DNA of 57,255 bases from Candidatus Binatus soli (GTDB taxonomy: Bacteria > Desulfobacterota > Binatia > Binatales > Binataceae). The notes below the pieces were generated by a model. That model saw only the letters and a program-made list of their open reading frames with translations, did no database searches and had not been told where the DNA came from. The stretch spans positions 1-57,255 of the forward strand of contig DLMJ01000022.1 in assembly GCA_002479255.1 (NCBI GenBank), given 5' to 3'. This document shows, in pieces, positions 34,465 through 42,243 of this stretch (position 1 is the first letter of the stretch; every line of letters starts with the position of its first letter). Made by a program: the position numbers and the translations under genes.

Positions 34465-34908
34465 TCACCGCTTGTCCGCGAACTCGGACCATGCGCTCAT
34501 AAACTTATCGGCTCCGCCGCGCGCCATCTTTGCCAGCGCGAAGCGTTCATCGGGATCGAGAAGCGACCAGCGCTTCTCCGGCAGTCCAAGCTCGGCGATC
34601 AGCCGCGCAACATCCGGCGGCACTTGGCCGGCGTCGGGCGCATCGTCGTGCGCGGCGGGCTTCATGGTTCCGACGTCGGTTCCGGCGCGTCTCTTTACCG
34701 CCTCGCGCAGAAAGGCCGCCAGAACGTCGCGTTCCTCCGGGGAGCCGGCCGGGAAGTGGCAGATCACCAGGCGCTCGACCCGCGAGAGCGCCTGCCATTC
34801 TTTCAAATGGAGCTTCACACCGGCCAAGTCCAGTTTGCGCCGTACCGACAGCGGGATAAACTCGAGCGTCTCGTACAGCTCCTTTTCGAAGTCGAAGCGC
34901 CTGAACAT
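34465..34908 (-). CDS. Nitrate reductase-associated (NarM-like) protein
   Basis: 147 residues from the ATG at 34908, chosen for the GAGGGGAGC site. The start FRRFDFEKELYETLEFIPLS and VRRKLDLAGVKLHLKEWQAL, then SRVERLVICHFP, match the F-x-F-E ... L-x-x-I-P-x-x-V-R-x-K-L-D ... W ... L-S-x-x-E-R pattern of the Nitr_red_assoc family. In cyanobacteria NarM is needed for assembly of active nitrate reductase. Here it lies among molybdoenzyme and MoaA genes, so a maturation role for the array's molybdoenzymes is a reasonable inference. It starts 19 bases after the DUF1329 stop. Confidence 0.8.
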   Translation of the reverse strand: MFRRFDFEKELYETLEFIPLSVRRKLDLAGVKLHLKEWQALSRVERLVICHFPAGSPEERDVLAAFLREAVKRRAGTDVGTMKPAAHDDAPDAGQVPPDVARLIAELGLPEKRWSLLDPDERFALAKMARGGADKFMSAWSEFADKR

Positions 34909-34927
34909 CGGGCTCCCCTCGCGCAGA

Positions 34928-36244
34928 TTACGGTGCAGCCTCAGTGAGTGCCTTGACGGTGAAGAAATTCTTGTCCACCGCACCCATGTTGATGTACCAG
35001 GACTCGCGCTCGGTGGTGTCCTGCGCGGGGAGGTAACACATCGTGGCGAATCCGGCGTTTAGATCATCGATGCTCGCGCCGACCTGGAATACGCGTTTGA
35101 ATGGGTAAATCGCGATGCGCGCGTCCGGTACGGCGCGGTCGCGATATGCCATCCAGGTTATATAGTTCTTCCAGAGTTCACCGGCGCGATTATAGAAGTC
35201 CTGGTACATTATGCATTGAGCCTCGGCATCCAGGTACATGACATGGCGTCCGAACAGCTCGCCGGGAACCCGGTCCATCCGTGCGCGCCCCTCTACGATG
35301 TACATCCGGCGCGATTCCCAACGCTCGGGACATGCGCTGGCGCCGCCGTCGGTCGGGCAGGTGACTTCCGGCACGTGAGCCACGGCTATGGAAGCAAGCA
35401 TGGATTTCTCGCCCAGGAGGCGCCAGTTGTAGTTTTCATTCTTGGCGGCAAACCCCTGAAAATTGTCGAGTGACCACGTAATCGCGCCGGCCGAGGATCC
35501 CAGGAACGCCTCGCCAAGCCTCCGCACTCGCCGACTCCCGGGGCTCCAGCCCCAGGTGTCGTCACCCTTGAGAGGATCGGCATATCGATAGCGGACGAAG
35601 CCACGGCCACGGTCCTCTTCCGGCGCCAGAAATGGATAGAAGCCGACCAGCAAAAGCCGCCCGCTGCTCAGGAAATCGGGGTCGGTGGGTATGGGCTCGA
35701 CCTCGGTGCGGCCGACGAGGTTGTAACTGGCCAGATGGCCGAACTCGTAGTAGTCGATTGGAACGTACGGCCGATTCAACCCCTCGTACTCGCTGATGCA
35801 GCTGAAGTCGCGCGCATCATAATCGTCGGTGGAAGTGGGCCGAAACGTGTCGTTCCACATCAGCTTCGTTCCGGCAGTGGGATCGTTCGGATCGATGAAC
35901 GGGAAGGGCAGTCCCGCTACGTATCCCACCAGGCTCCTATGGTCATTGGAAAGCCGGACCTGCGAGGAATATTTCTCGGTGGCCTCGCGATACGGCGGCG
36001 GCCATTCGATGCGTTCGCTTGGCACGATCTGCATGCTCATCCCGCGGGTTATCCTGAGATAAACTCCGGGCGACACCAGCTCCTTTGCTTTGTACGCGTT
36101 GCGGTCGGTGATGACGTCCCCGGGCCGCACCTGGGCCACGGCAGAGTTCGGCGCGGTAAGTTGGGCCAAGAGAGCCACCAGCGCGATCGCAATCAGTCGA
36201 ACGAGCGTGTGCGGTGCGTCATTCGGTCTGTTGATTCTGTTCAT
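34928..36244 (-). CDS. DUF1329 outer-membrane/periplasmic protein
   Basis: 438 residues. A signal peptide (LIAIALVALLAQLTAPNSAVAQ) precedes YKAKELVSPGVYLRITRGM, a segment with AGLPFPFIDPNDPTAGTKLM, and the C-terminal WKNYITWMAYRDRAVPDARI and FFTVKA of DUF1329. The family has a LolA/LolB-like beta fold, and its genes often neighbour RND-type lipid or steroid transport genes in other bacteria. The substrate is unknown. Cysteines in VTCPTDGGASACPERW may form a disulphide. The GGAG site and the 23-base gap after moaA place it inside the array. It hints that the pathway handles an envelope-passing hydrophobic compound. Confidence 0.88.
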   Translation of the reverse strand: MNRINRPNDAPHTLVRLIAIALVALLAQLTAPNSAVAQVRPGDVITDRNAYKAKELVSPGVYLRITRGMSMQIVPSERIEWPPPYREATEKYSSQVRLSNDHRSLVGYVAGLPFPFIDPNDPTAGTKLMWNDTFRPTSTDDYDARDFSCISEYEGLNRPYVPIDYYEFGHLASYNLVGRTEVEPIPTDPDFLSSGRLLLVGFYPFLAPEEDRGRGFVRYRYADPLKGDDTWGWSPGSRRVRRLGEAFLGSSAGAITWSLDNFQGFAAKNENYNWRLLGEKSMLASIAVAHVPEVTCPTDGGASACPERWESRRMYIVEGRARMDRVPGELFGRHVMYLDAEAQCIMYQDFYNRAGELWKNYITWMAYRDRAVPDARIAIYPFKRVFQVGASIDDLNAGFATMCYLPAQDTTERESWYINMGAVDKNFFTVKALTEAAP

Positions 36245-36267
36245 AGGGTATCCGCTCCATACTGTAT

Positions 36268-37305
36268 TCAGCCCCCGAGCACGTGCATTCCTACATTTCC
36301 GCGATCCGTTGACGCGGAACGGTCGACGAAACCGGGGGACTTATTCCGGATCGCCGCTTCCATCCGCGATTCAAGCAAATCCGGATTGACCGTGGGGCGC
36401 AACGCGCTCTTGAGATCGACGCCCGTGGGCGAGAACAGGCAAGCGAACAGCCTTCCATCCGCCGTGAGCCGGATGCGATCGCATCGCGCGCAGAACGGAT
36501 TGGAGATTGTCGAAATTACACCGAGGCGGAAGTGTCCGTTCAAGAGATAGTAGCTTGCCGGTTCGTCAGTGCGCGCAAGCGGCTTGACCTCGAAATCCCG
36601 CGCCAGGAGCGCGACGATCTCGCGCTCCGTGAAGACCTTATCGGGACTCCAAAGACCGCGACTGTCGAGCGGCATGAACTCGATAAAGCGCAGAGGGATG
36701 TCGGCGCGATATGCCCAGGCAGCGAGCGCCGGAATTTCGGTGTCGTTGGTCCCGCGCATCACCACGGCGTTGAGTTTCAGCGGTAGTCCGGCCTCGCGCG
36801 CACTGTCGATTCCACGCAGAACCTCGCGCAGGTCGCCGCCGCCGGTGATTTGGTGAAATCGGGCGGGGGACAGCGAGTCGAGGCTGACGTTGGCGCCGTC
36901 GAGGCCTGACTCCGCGAGTTCGCGCGCATACCGCGCCAGCAGGGCGCCGTTGGTCGAGAGCGAGACGCGCCGAAGACGCCCGGCTCGGAGGCTCTGGAGC
37001 ATGGACACGAATCGGGGAGCACCGCTGCGAAGGAGAGGCTCGCCACCGGTCAGGCGTATCTGCTCGACTCCGAAGCGAGCTACGAAAACGGCAGCCAGAT
37101 GATGTAGTTCTTCGAGGCTGAGGACGACATCCCTGGGACCCCAGACCGGACACTCCGGCATGCAGTAGACGCAACGGAAATTGCAGCGATCGGTCAGCGA
37201 GATGCGCAGTTTCTTCATGGTGCGCCCGAATCGGTCGCGTAGGTGCGAGATCTCAGTTCGGACGGTTGCGCTTTCGTTATCTGGTTGCACGGATCGTCTA
37301 TCCAA
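36268..37305 (-). CDS. moaA: GTP 3',8-cyclase MoaA
   Basis: 345 residues from a TTG at 37305; a GTG at 37290 is an alternative start. LRISLTDRCNFRCVYCMPE carries the N-terminal radical SAM cluster, LTGGEPLLR the SAM-binding motif, and NPFCARCDRIRLTADGRLFACLF the second C-terminal 4Fe-4S cluster. The extreme C-terminus is VGMHVLGG, ending in the essential Gly-Gly of MoaA. It makes the first intermediate of molybdopterin from GTP. Its presence directly in the operon of two molybdopterin enzymes supports extra cofactor supply for them. No moaC, moaB, mogA or moeA is nearby. Confidence 0.94.
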   Translation of the reverse strand: MDRRSVQPDNESATVRTEISHLRDRFGRTMKKLRISLTDRCNFRCVYCMPECPVWGPRDVVLSLEELHHLAAVFVARFGVEQIRLTGGEPLLRSGAPRFVSMLQSLRAGRLRRVSLSTNGALLARYARELAESGLDGANVSLDSLSPARFHQITGGGDLREVLRGIDSAREAGLPLKLNAVVMRGTNDTEIPALAAWAYRADIPLRFIEFMPLDSRGLWSPDKVFTEREIVALLARDFEVKPLARTDEPASYYLLNGHFRLGVISTISNPFCARCDRIRLTADGRLFACLFSPTGVDLKSALRPTVNPDLLESRMEAAIRNKSPGFVDRSASTDRGNVGMHVLGG

Positions 37306-37367
37306 TGCGCCGCGCGAACGGCGCGCCGATCAAGAGAGCTGCGGTTTGTGGCTTCGCTGTCACCATC

Positions 37368-37910
37368 TCAGAAAGGATAACCTCCGAAGCGCAGAAACCC
37401 GCCAACGACGATCGCGAGGCACGACGCGTATACGTTGTAGCGCGCCAGAGTCTTCATCCAGCCCGCATAGTTGATGGCGTCGGTACGGGAGCCCTCGACC
37501 TGCTGACGGGTGGCATCGTAGGGAAGTTTCACCACGACGCGCGGGCGCAGGTAGAAGGTCAGGATTGCGGCGGTGATTATCAAGGTGAACCAGATCGTCA
37601 TCATCGTCGCCAGGGCGGCGCCGTAACCGGTGATGTAGAAGGACGGGTCGAACAACGACGAAAAATTGCCCAATCGCCACAGCAGCAGGGGTCCGCTCAG
37701 CGCGGAACCCATCAGGGCGATCCAGTTCAGCCAAGCGAAGTCAGTGCCGAGCTTGTCACCGAGCCGCGCGGCTTGGCCGGGCGGAATCAGATCGAGACGC
37801 GGGGTCAAAAGGAAATCGAGAAACACATTGGAGCCAACAAACACGGCCGCAAAAAGCATATGAAACGCGGCCAGAATTTGTAGGTCGAGAGAACCAGCTG
37901 CTTCTTTCAC
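37368..37910 (-). CDS. Small integral membrane protein (CopD/DUF2269-like)
   Basis: 180 residues from the GTG at 37910, preceded by CGGAGTGGCAG. Its start overlaps the stop of the U32 gene (GTGA), so translation is coupled. Four membrane segments are visible: ILAAFHMLFAAVFVGSNVFL, LNWIALMGSALSGPLLLW, GYGAALATMMTIWFTLIITA and YNVYASCLAIVVGGFLRF. The first helix has the His seen in CopD/DUF2269-type proteins (FHMLFAAVFVG), which can ligate haem or copper. It may be a membrane partner of the array's redox enzymes. The assignment is by topology and one motif only. Confidence 0.65.
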   Translation of the reverse strand: MKEAAGSLDLQILAAFHMLFAAVFVGSNVFLDFLLTPRLDLIPPGQAARLGDKLGTDFAWLNWIALMGSALSGPLLLWRLGNFSSLFDPSFYITGYGAALATMMTIWFTLIITAAILTFYLRPRVVVKLPYDATRQQVEGSRTDAINYAGWMKTLARYNVYASCLAIVVGGFLRFGGYPF

Positions 37911-39010
37911 CTGCCACTCCGATAACTTCCGACTCGAATGGTTTGCACGTCGTCCGCGAGTGCCTGCGCGCATTCCGTTGGCCTGCCGCTCACGTGGACG
38001 GCGCGCCGCGCCCACTGGCCGCAATAGTCACACTGGTTGCAATCGAGCAAACAATGGTCGTCCTGGAAGAAGCGCAGGAACCCGTCGAGCTCCGCACTGT
38101 CGATTCGGACGGCCAACGGCTCGGGCGCCTCGCCGAAGAGCTTGTAAGGCGGCTGGATGCCGACGAGGAGGCGGGCGATGTCCTCGCAGTGCCTGGAGTA
38201 GTACGCATTGGCGACCATGGCGATCCAATCGGTGTGCGAGCTTGGTCCCTCTTCCATCTTTTCACGGCCGGCGATCTTGAACAGGTCGAACCCCAAGTCT
38301 TCGTAGACGGCGAGATCCTCGGGTCGGACCCATGGTGAGCGAAGATGCTCGGCGGCGTCGTTGAGCTTGAGCAGCGAGCAGCGGTAGTAACAGTAGTCCA
38401 CGTAGTATCGGCTGGTGATGCTTTCCCCCGAATGGGAAATCATATTGGAGTGATACTGGCGGATAGGACAGCTCAGCAGGCACCCCTCGTTGACCACCAG
38501 CGAGAGACGGCAGCCGACCGCCTTGCGTATGGCCTCGAGACGGCGGAAGTCGCGATTAACCTGGGGATCGAGATGAATCACGGTGGCGCCCAAGTCTTCG
38601 AAGAATTTCGCCTTGCGGGCGTCATTGACCGATGCGAGCACCGAAATGTGCAGCTCGAGAGCGGGAAAATTCTCGCGCATCAGCTCCATCACGAACGGAT
38701 TGGCCGTGACTACCGCCGCAGCCCCGATATCGACCAGCCATTGGAGACGCTGCAGCAGCTGACCACGGCCTTCTTCCGAGTATTCCTTGTTTCCCAGACA
38801 GGTGGCATTCATGACGTAGACGAGACGAATGCCGTGCTGCGAGGCTTGTGTAACATGAAGCGCTATATCGTCTTCGCTCGCGTCGGACAGCATCTGTGAC
38901 GAGCGCAGCGTAGCCTCGCTCGGCAGGCTTCCGTAAATGTAATCGGGCTTGAACGGCGCAATTTGCGCGATGAGTTCGGGATCCCAATTGGTCGGCAGCA
39001 TCAGTTTCAT
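37907..39010 (-). CDS. U32-family Fe-S protein (UbiU/UbiV/peptidase-U32 superfamily)
   Basis: I prefer the ATG at 39010 (367 aa) because GGAGG lies five bases before it; the ATG at 39022, overlapping the previous stop (TGATG), is the alternative. A TIM-barrel-like N-terminal half (TNWDPELIAQIAPFKPDYIY) is followed by EGCLLSCPIRQYHSN and YCYYRCS, a Cys set in the position of the 4Fe-4S ligands of U32 proteins. A second Cys group, CLLDCNQCDYCGQW, closes the protein. UbiU/UbiV, from this family, allow O2-independent hydroxylation of ubiquinone. A hydroxylation-related or sulphur-carrier role beside molybdoenzymes is therefore conceivable. Confidence 0.78.
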   Translation of the reverse strand: MKLMLPTNWDPELIAQIAPFKPDYIYGSLPSEATLRSSQMLSDASEDDIALHVTQASQHGIRLVYVMNATCLGNKEYSEEGRGQLLQRLQWLVDIGAAAVVTANPFVMELMRENFPALELHISVLASVNDARKAKFFEDLGATVIHLDPQVNRDFRRLEAIRKAVGCRLSLVVNEGCLLSCPIRQYHSNMISHSGESITSRYYVDYCYYRCSLLKLNDAAEHLRSPWVRPEDLAVYEDLGFDLFKIAGREKMEEGPSSHTDWIAMVANAYYSRHCEDIARLLVGIQPPYKLFGEAPEPLAVRIDSAELDGFLRFFQDDHCLLDCNQCDYCGQWARRAVHVSGRPTECAQALADDVQTIRVGSYRSGR

Positions 39011-39021
39011 CGTTGCCTCCA

Positions 39022-40314
39022 TCAGCTCCCAGGGAGCCGTACCTCGCGACCGTCGAGCACCTGGCGGAAACCCCAGTTGACCCTGAGGTCGCCGAGCCAG
39101 ACGATATCAGCGGTGGCGACCCCGAGTTGCTCGCGCAGGCGCGCTTGCAGTTTCGCCGGGTCGTGCGCATCACCTTCGACGGCGACCGTCAGCACGCCGG
39201 CGCGCGTGTTCGCCTCGCGAACCAGCAACACGTTGCGGCCCACCAGAGCGGGGTCTTCCTCGATGCACATCCGGACGTCGTACGCGGTGATTAGGCGGTC
39301 ACCGACCAGCACGCTGCTCTCGGGACGTCCGTAAATCTTCAGTCTGCGAAAACCACACCCGCACGGGCATTCGCCGGGCGCGAATGCGGCAACGTCACCA
39401 GTGTCGTAGCGCACGAAGATGCTCCCGGCAGTGGTGAGCTTGGTGACGATCAGACGTCCGCGGAAACCGGGCGCGACGTGAATGCCGGCATCGTCGACAA
39501 CTTCGAGGTAGCAGACGTCCTCGTGCACGTGGGGAGCGGTATGCCATCGGCATTCGTCGGTCGCAGCTCCTTCCTGCGTTCCACCGCGTTCGAAGACATC
39601 CTCGACCTGGAGGCGGTCGCGTAGGAACTCGCGCATGCGCGGCGTGAGCGGCAACCCCACGACGACGACCGAGCGTACTCCTTTGAAAAGCTTGTGCGGC
39701 CGAGTCGCGTCGCCGGGGCTCCGTCGAACCAGGGAGAGCAGGAACGGCGCGGTGGTCGTGATGAATTCCGGTCGCTCCGAGGCCAGCGTATGAAGGAAGG
39801 AGTCGGTGTACTCGGTTCCCATGCTTCCCCAGAAAAATGCGCAGCGCCCGCCCAAGCGTGCGATCGCGTGCGCCTCGCAGGCTGCCAGACGGTGCCATAC
39901 CGGGCTCATCAACAGCGCAGTCATCCCGGGCTGGAATCCCGCCCAACGAAAGCCGCGCATCGTCGGCCGTATGTATGCTTCCTCTTCCTCCGCGCTCAGC
40001 CATACGAGCAGCGGAGCTCCTGAAGTGCCGCGCGTACTGAATGCGACGGAGCCCTGATGCGGATTCGTCCAACAGTTGCCCGCTTGTACAAGGTCATCCT
40101 TTGAAATCGTTGGAAACCGCGCGAAATCTTCGATCGAACCAAGCAGCCCCGGTTCGACGCCAGCCCTGTCCCACAGTTGGCGGTAGAATGGAACCTCGCG
40201 GTAAGCGTAGATTGCGACCTCGCGCAGACGGTCGGTCTGCCAGGCAGTCAATTGCGCGCCCGAAAGAGTCTCGATGGCCTCGCTTCGTGCGCAGCTCGAA
40301 GTAGTGTCACGCAT
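39022..40314 (-). CDS. Phenylacetate-CoA ligase (PaaK)-like adenylating enzyme
   Basis: 430 residues. Typical PaaK features appear in order: REVAIYAYREVPFYRQLWDR, IEDFARFPTISKDDLVQ, STRGTSGAP (the nucleotide-binding loop, T-S-G-T-S-G type), LFERGGTQEGA region, VRYDTGDVA (Y-x-T-G-D), CPCGCGFRRLKIYGRPES and a C-terminal domain with LRVNWGFRQVL. It should activate a carboxylic acid as acyl-AMP, then CoA thioester. It is the only one of three adjacent adenylation-type proteins with intact motifs. It starts six bases after the stop of the previous gene. Confidence 0.85.
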   Translation of the reverse strand: MRDTTSSCARSEAIETLSGAQLTAWQTDRLREVAIYAYREVPFYRQLWDRAGVEPGLLGSIEDFARFPTISKDDLVQAGNCWTNPHQGSVAFSTRGTSGAPLLVWLSAEEEEAYIRPTMRGFRWAGFQPGMTALLMSPVWHRLAACEAHAIARLGGRCAFFWGSMGTEYTDSFLHTLASERPEFITTTAPFLLSLVRRSPGDATRPHKLFKGVRSVVVVGLPLTPRMREFLRDRLQVEDVFERGGTQEGAATDECRWHTAPHVHEDVCYLEVVDDAGIHVAPGFRGRLIVTKLTTAGSIFVRYDTGDVAAFAPGECPCGCGFRRLKIYGRPESSVLVGDRLITAYDVRMCIEEDPALVGRNVLLVREANTRAGVLTVAVEGDAHDPAKLQARLREQLGVATADIVWLGDLRVNWGFRQVLDGREVRLPGS

Positions 40315-40320
40315 CGCCGA

Positions 40321-41013
40321 TCAAATACCTCGTCCGCGAGGTGACCATCCGATACACCAGTCGCCGATGCCCGCGGCACAGTGCGAAGGCGGAAACAGTT
40401 CGCCGCGCGGCAGGTCGTAGGCCGGCGCGGCCAGCCGGAGGTTGCGAACGATCCGTCCGTCAACTTCGTAGACCCCTTGGCGGAGGTGGAAGCAGTCGCA
40501 CTTTACGCACTGGGGTGCGAGCAGAAGGGTGCTTTCGACGTGCATAAGATGGCGCCACGAATCCGGGCGGGCCGCATTAAAGGCGGGAGGCTCGTCGCCG
40601 AACACCACAATTGTCTTCATCGTGCGCCGTGCGAGCGCCGCAAATTCCCTTTTGCGCAACTCCGCGGAAAGCAGCTCGATCACATCTTCTCTGATCACGA
40701 GCGCATCGACTGTCAGTTGCGACAACAGGGCGGGCGTGAGCGTCACCCGCTCCGCGGAAGCGTCGAGGCAAATGAAGCGGCCACCGATACGTTCGGCGAC
40801 ACCGCGTTGAAGGCCCGGCATCAGCAGACTCGAGCCGAGAAAGGATATGGGACTGCTGCCGAAGTCCTGAACCGCGATCGTTGCGCCGTCCGGGATGCCC
40901 ATCATCCGGTAACACCAGGTGAGATGTTCCGCCCAGATGTCGAGGTCTCCTTCGCCGAAGGCAAGACGACCGCCGGGAAGGTCGAACAACAGATATGCAT
41001 TTTCAGTTGGCAC
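40321..41013 (-). CDS. Short, degenerate PaaK/ANL-like protein
   Basis: 230 residues from the GTG at 41013, chosen because GGGAG lies six bases before it; the start overlaps the previous gene by 11 bases. RLAFGEGDLDIWAEHLTWCY, IPDGATIAVQDFGSSPISFL, LLMPGLQRGVAERIGG and LTVDALVIREDVIELL resemble the middle region of PaaK-type ligases. The nucleotide loop, YxTGD and the C-terminal lysine domain are missing. Cys residues near the end (CVKCDCFHLR, CAAGIGDWC) could bind metal. It is probably non-catalytic, perhaps a partner of the ligases beside it. The homology is weak and by eye. Confidence 0.6.
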   Translation of the reverse strand: MPTENAYLLFDLPGGRLAFGEGDLDIWAEHLTWCYRMMGIPDGATIAVQDFGSSPISFLGSSLLMPGLQRGVAERIGGRFICLDASAERVTLTPALLSQLTVDALVIREDVIELLSAELRKREFAALARRTMKTIVVFGDEPPAFNAARPDSWRHLMHVESTLLLAPQCVKCDCFHLRQGVYEVDGRIVRNLRLAAPAYDLPRGELFPPSHCAAGIGDWCIGWSPRGRGI

Positions 41014-42241
41014 TGGCGGCTCCCTGGCCGGCGAACGGGGGACCCTGGAGGGCAACCACGCCAACATGATCCATCGCCGCGACCTGGTGCGTTCTCACCG
41101 CAGTGCCGACTTTGACACCGACGTTGCGGGCCGGCTCGACGTAGCCGACCATCGCGGATAGCGCCTCGACGCCGACCTCCGCCTGATCGAGCATCTCCCA
41201 CGGGACGATGGAAACCTTGCCGCTATTTGGTTCGATCGGAATCAGAGAGACATTGACGAGCGGAAATCCGTGTCCATGCGGCGGAATCCAGGTGGGATGA
41301 GCGGCGACCAGAGGGCCGACCTCGGGCAGCCCCCAGAGCGGAAAGATCGGGCGGCCACAGAACGACTCCATCCGGCGGCGCCATCGCGGGGCGAAAGATC
41401 CAGTGGATACGAAGACATGAGCAGACTGACTCATCATCGGCGGCATCCGACTCAGACCCTCCGCCAACATTGCGTCGGCTTGGCTTCGTTGAATAATCAT
41501 ATAGGCGCCATTGGTGAGGTCGGCCAACTCGCCGGTGTCGAACTGTTCGAGGCTGGCAAATACCACCGGCTTACCCTGTGAAATGGCCAGCAAAATACCT
41601 GTCAGCATCTCCCAAGATCCGATCCCAGGCTCGGTGCATACAAACGGGATCTCGCGCAGCCGAGGAATGAATGCCGCCATCGAGGCGGCCATCGCCGACA
41701 GAGAGAAATGCGAATGCGCGATCAGTCCACGGCCGCTCGCAAGCAGTATCGCGGGCTCCGTCGCGCGTATCGCCGTACCCGCTTCGCTGAATGTCCCTTG
41801 CAGCTCGCTCCTCGCGACCATTTTGACGCCCGCAGCCTGCGCAGGGCCGGTGCCATCTGAGGTGATGAGGGCAGACGCCTTTGCCTCGGCAAGCCGGGCC
41901 GCGAGCTGCTCGGCGGAGTCTGCGGGGTCTGCGAGCAAGATGCGGCGCCCGGCGAACAAACCGGCAAGGCACAGGAGCAGACTCTCGAGCGGATCAGGAT
42001 CGGAGATCGCGATGGTGCCGGTGAGGCCAGCGGTCTGGATACCGCCGGCCAGACTCAGGCTTTGCTCGAGTAGTTCACCGTAACTGATGCGGACATTTTT
42101 GTCCGCGACCGCGATTCGGTCCTTCATCGTCGCGAATCGCTGCCGGAACAGACGGCCGAGCGGCTGCTGCGCTACCGGAACTCGACGCGGGATGCCTGGA
42201 GGCCAGTACCAGGATGGCAACGCACCGCCGACCTTGGACAT
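41003..42241 (-). CDS. Degenerate ANL-superfamily (acyl-CoA synthetase-like) protein
   Basis: 412 residues. The N-terminal half follows AMP-dependent ligases: LFRQRFATMKDRIAVADK, NVRISYGELLEQSLSLAG, LLLCLAGLFAGRRILLADP. Where ligases have the T-S-G-T-T-G-x-P-K loop, this protein has ILLASGRGLIAHSHFSLS, with the Thr/Lys lost. FPLWGLPEVGPLVAAHP stands at the position of the Y-G-x-T-E motif. The C-terminal subdomain with its catalytic Lys is largely gone. It is therefore likely to bind but not adenylate a substrate. It starts two bases after the stop of the second catalytic-subunit gene. Confidence 0.7.
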   Translation of the reverse strand: MSKVGGALPSWYWPPGIPRRVPVAQQPLGRLFRQRFATMKDRIAVADKNVRISYGELLEQSLSLAGGIQTAGLTGTIAISDPDPLESLLLCLAGLFAGRRILLADPADSAEQLAARLAEAKASALITSDGTGPAQAAGVKMVARSELQGTFSEAGTAIRATEPAILLASGRGLIAHSHFSLSAMAASMAAFIPRLREIPFVCTEPGIGSWEMLTGILLAISQGKPVVFASLEQFDTGELADLTNGAYMIIQRSQADAMLAEGLSRMPPMMSQSAHVFVSTGSFAPRWRRRMESFCGRPIFPLWGLPEVGPLVAAHPTWIPPHGHGFPLVNVSLIPIEPNSGKVSIVPWEMLDQAEVGVEALSAMVGYVEPARNVGVKVGTAVRTHQVAAMDHVGVVALQGPPFAGQGAASAN

Positions 42242-42243
42242 GA

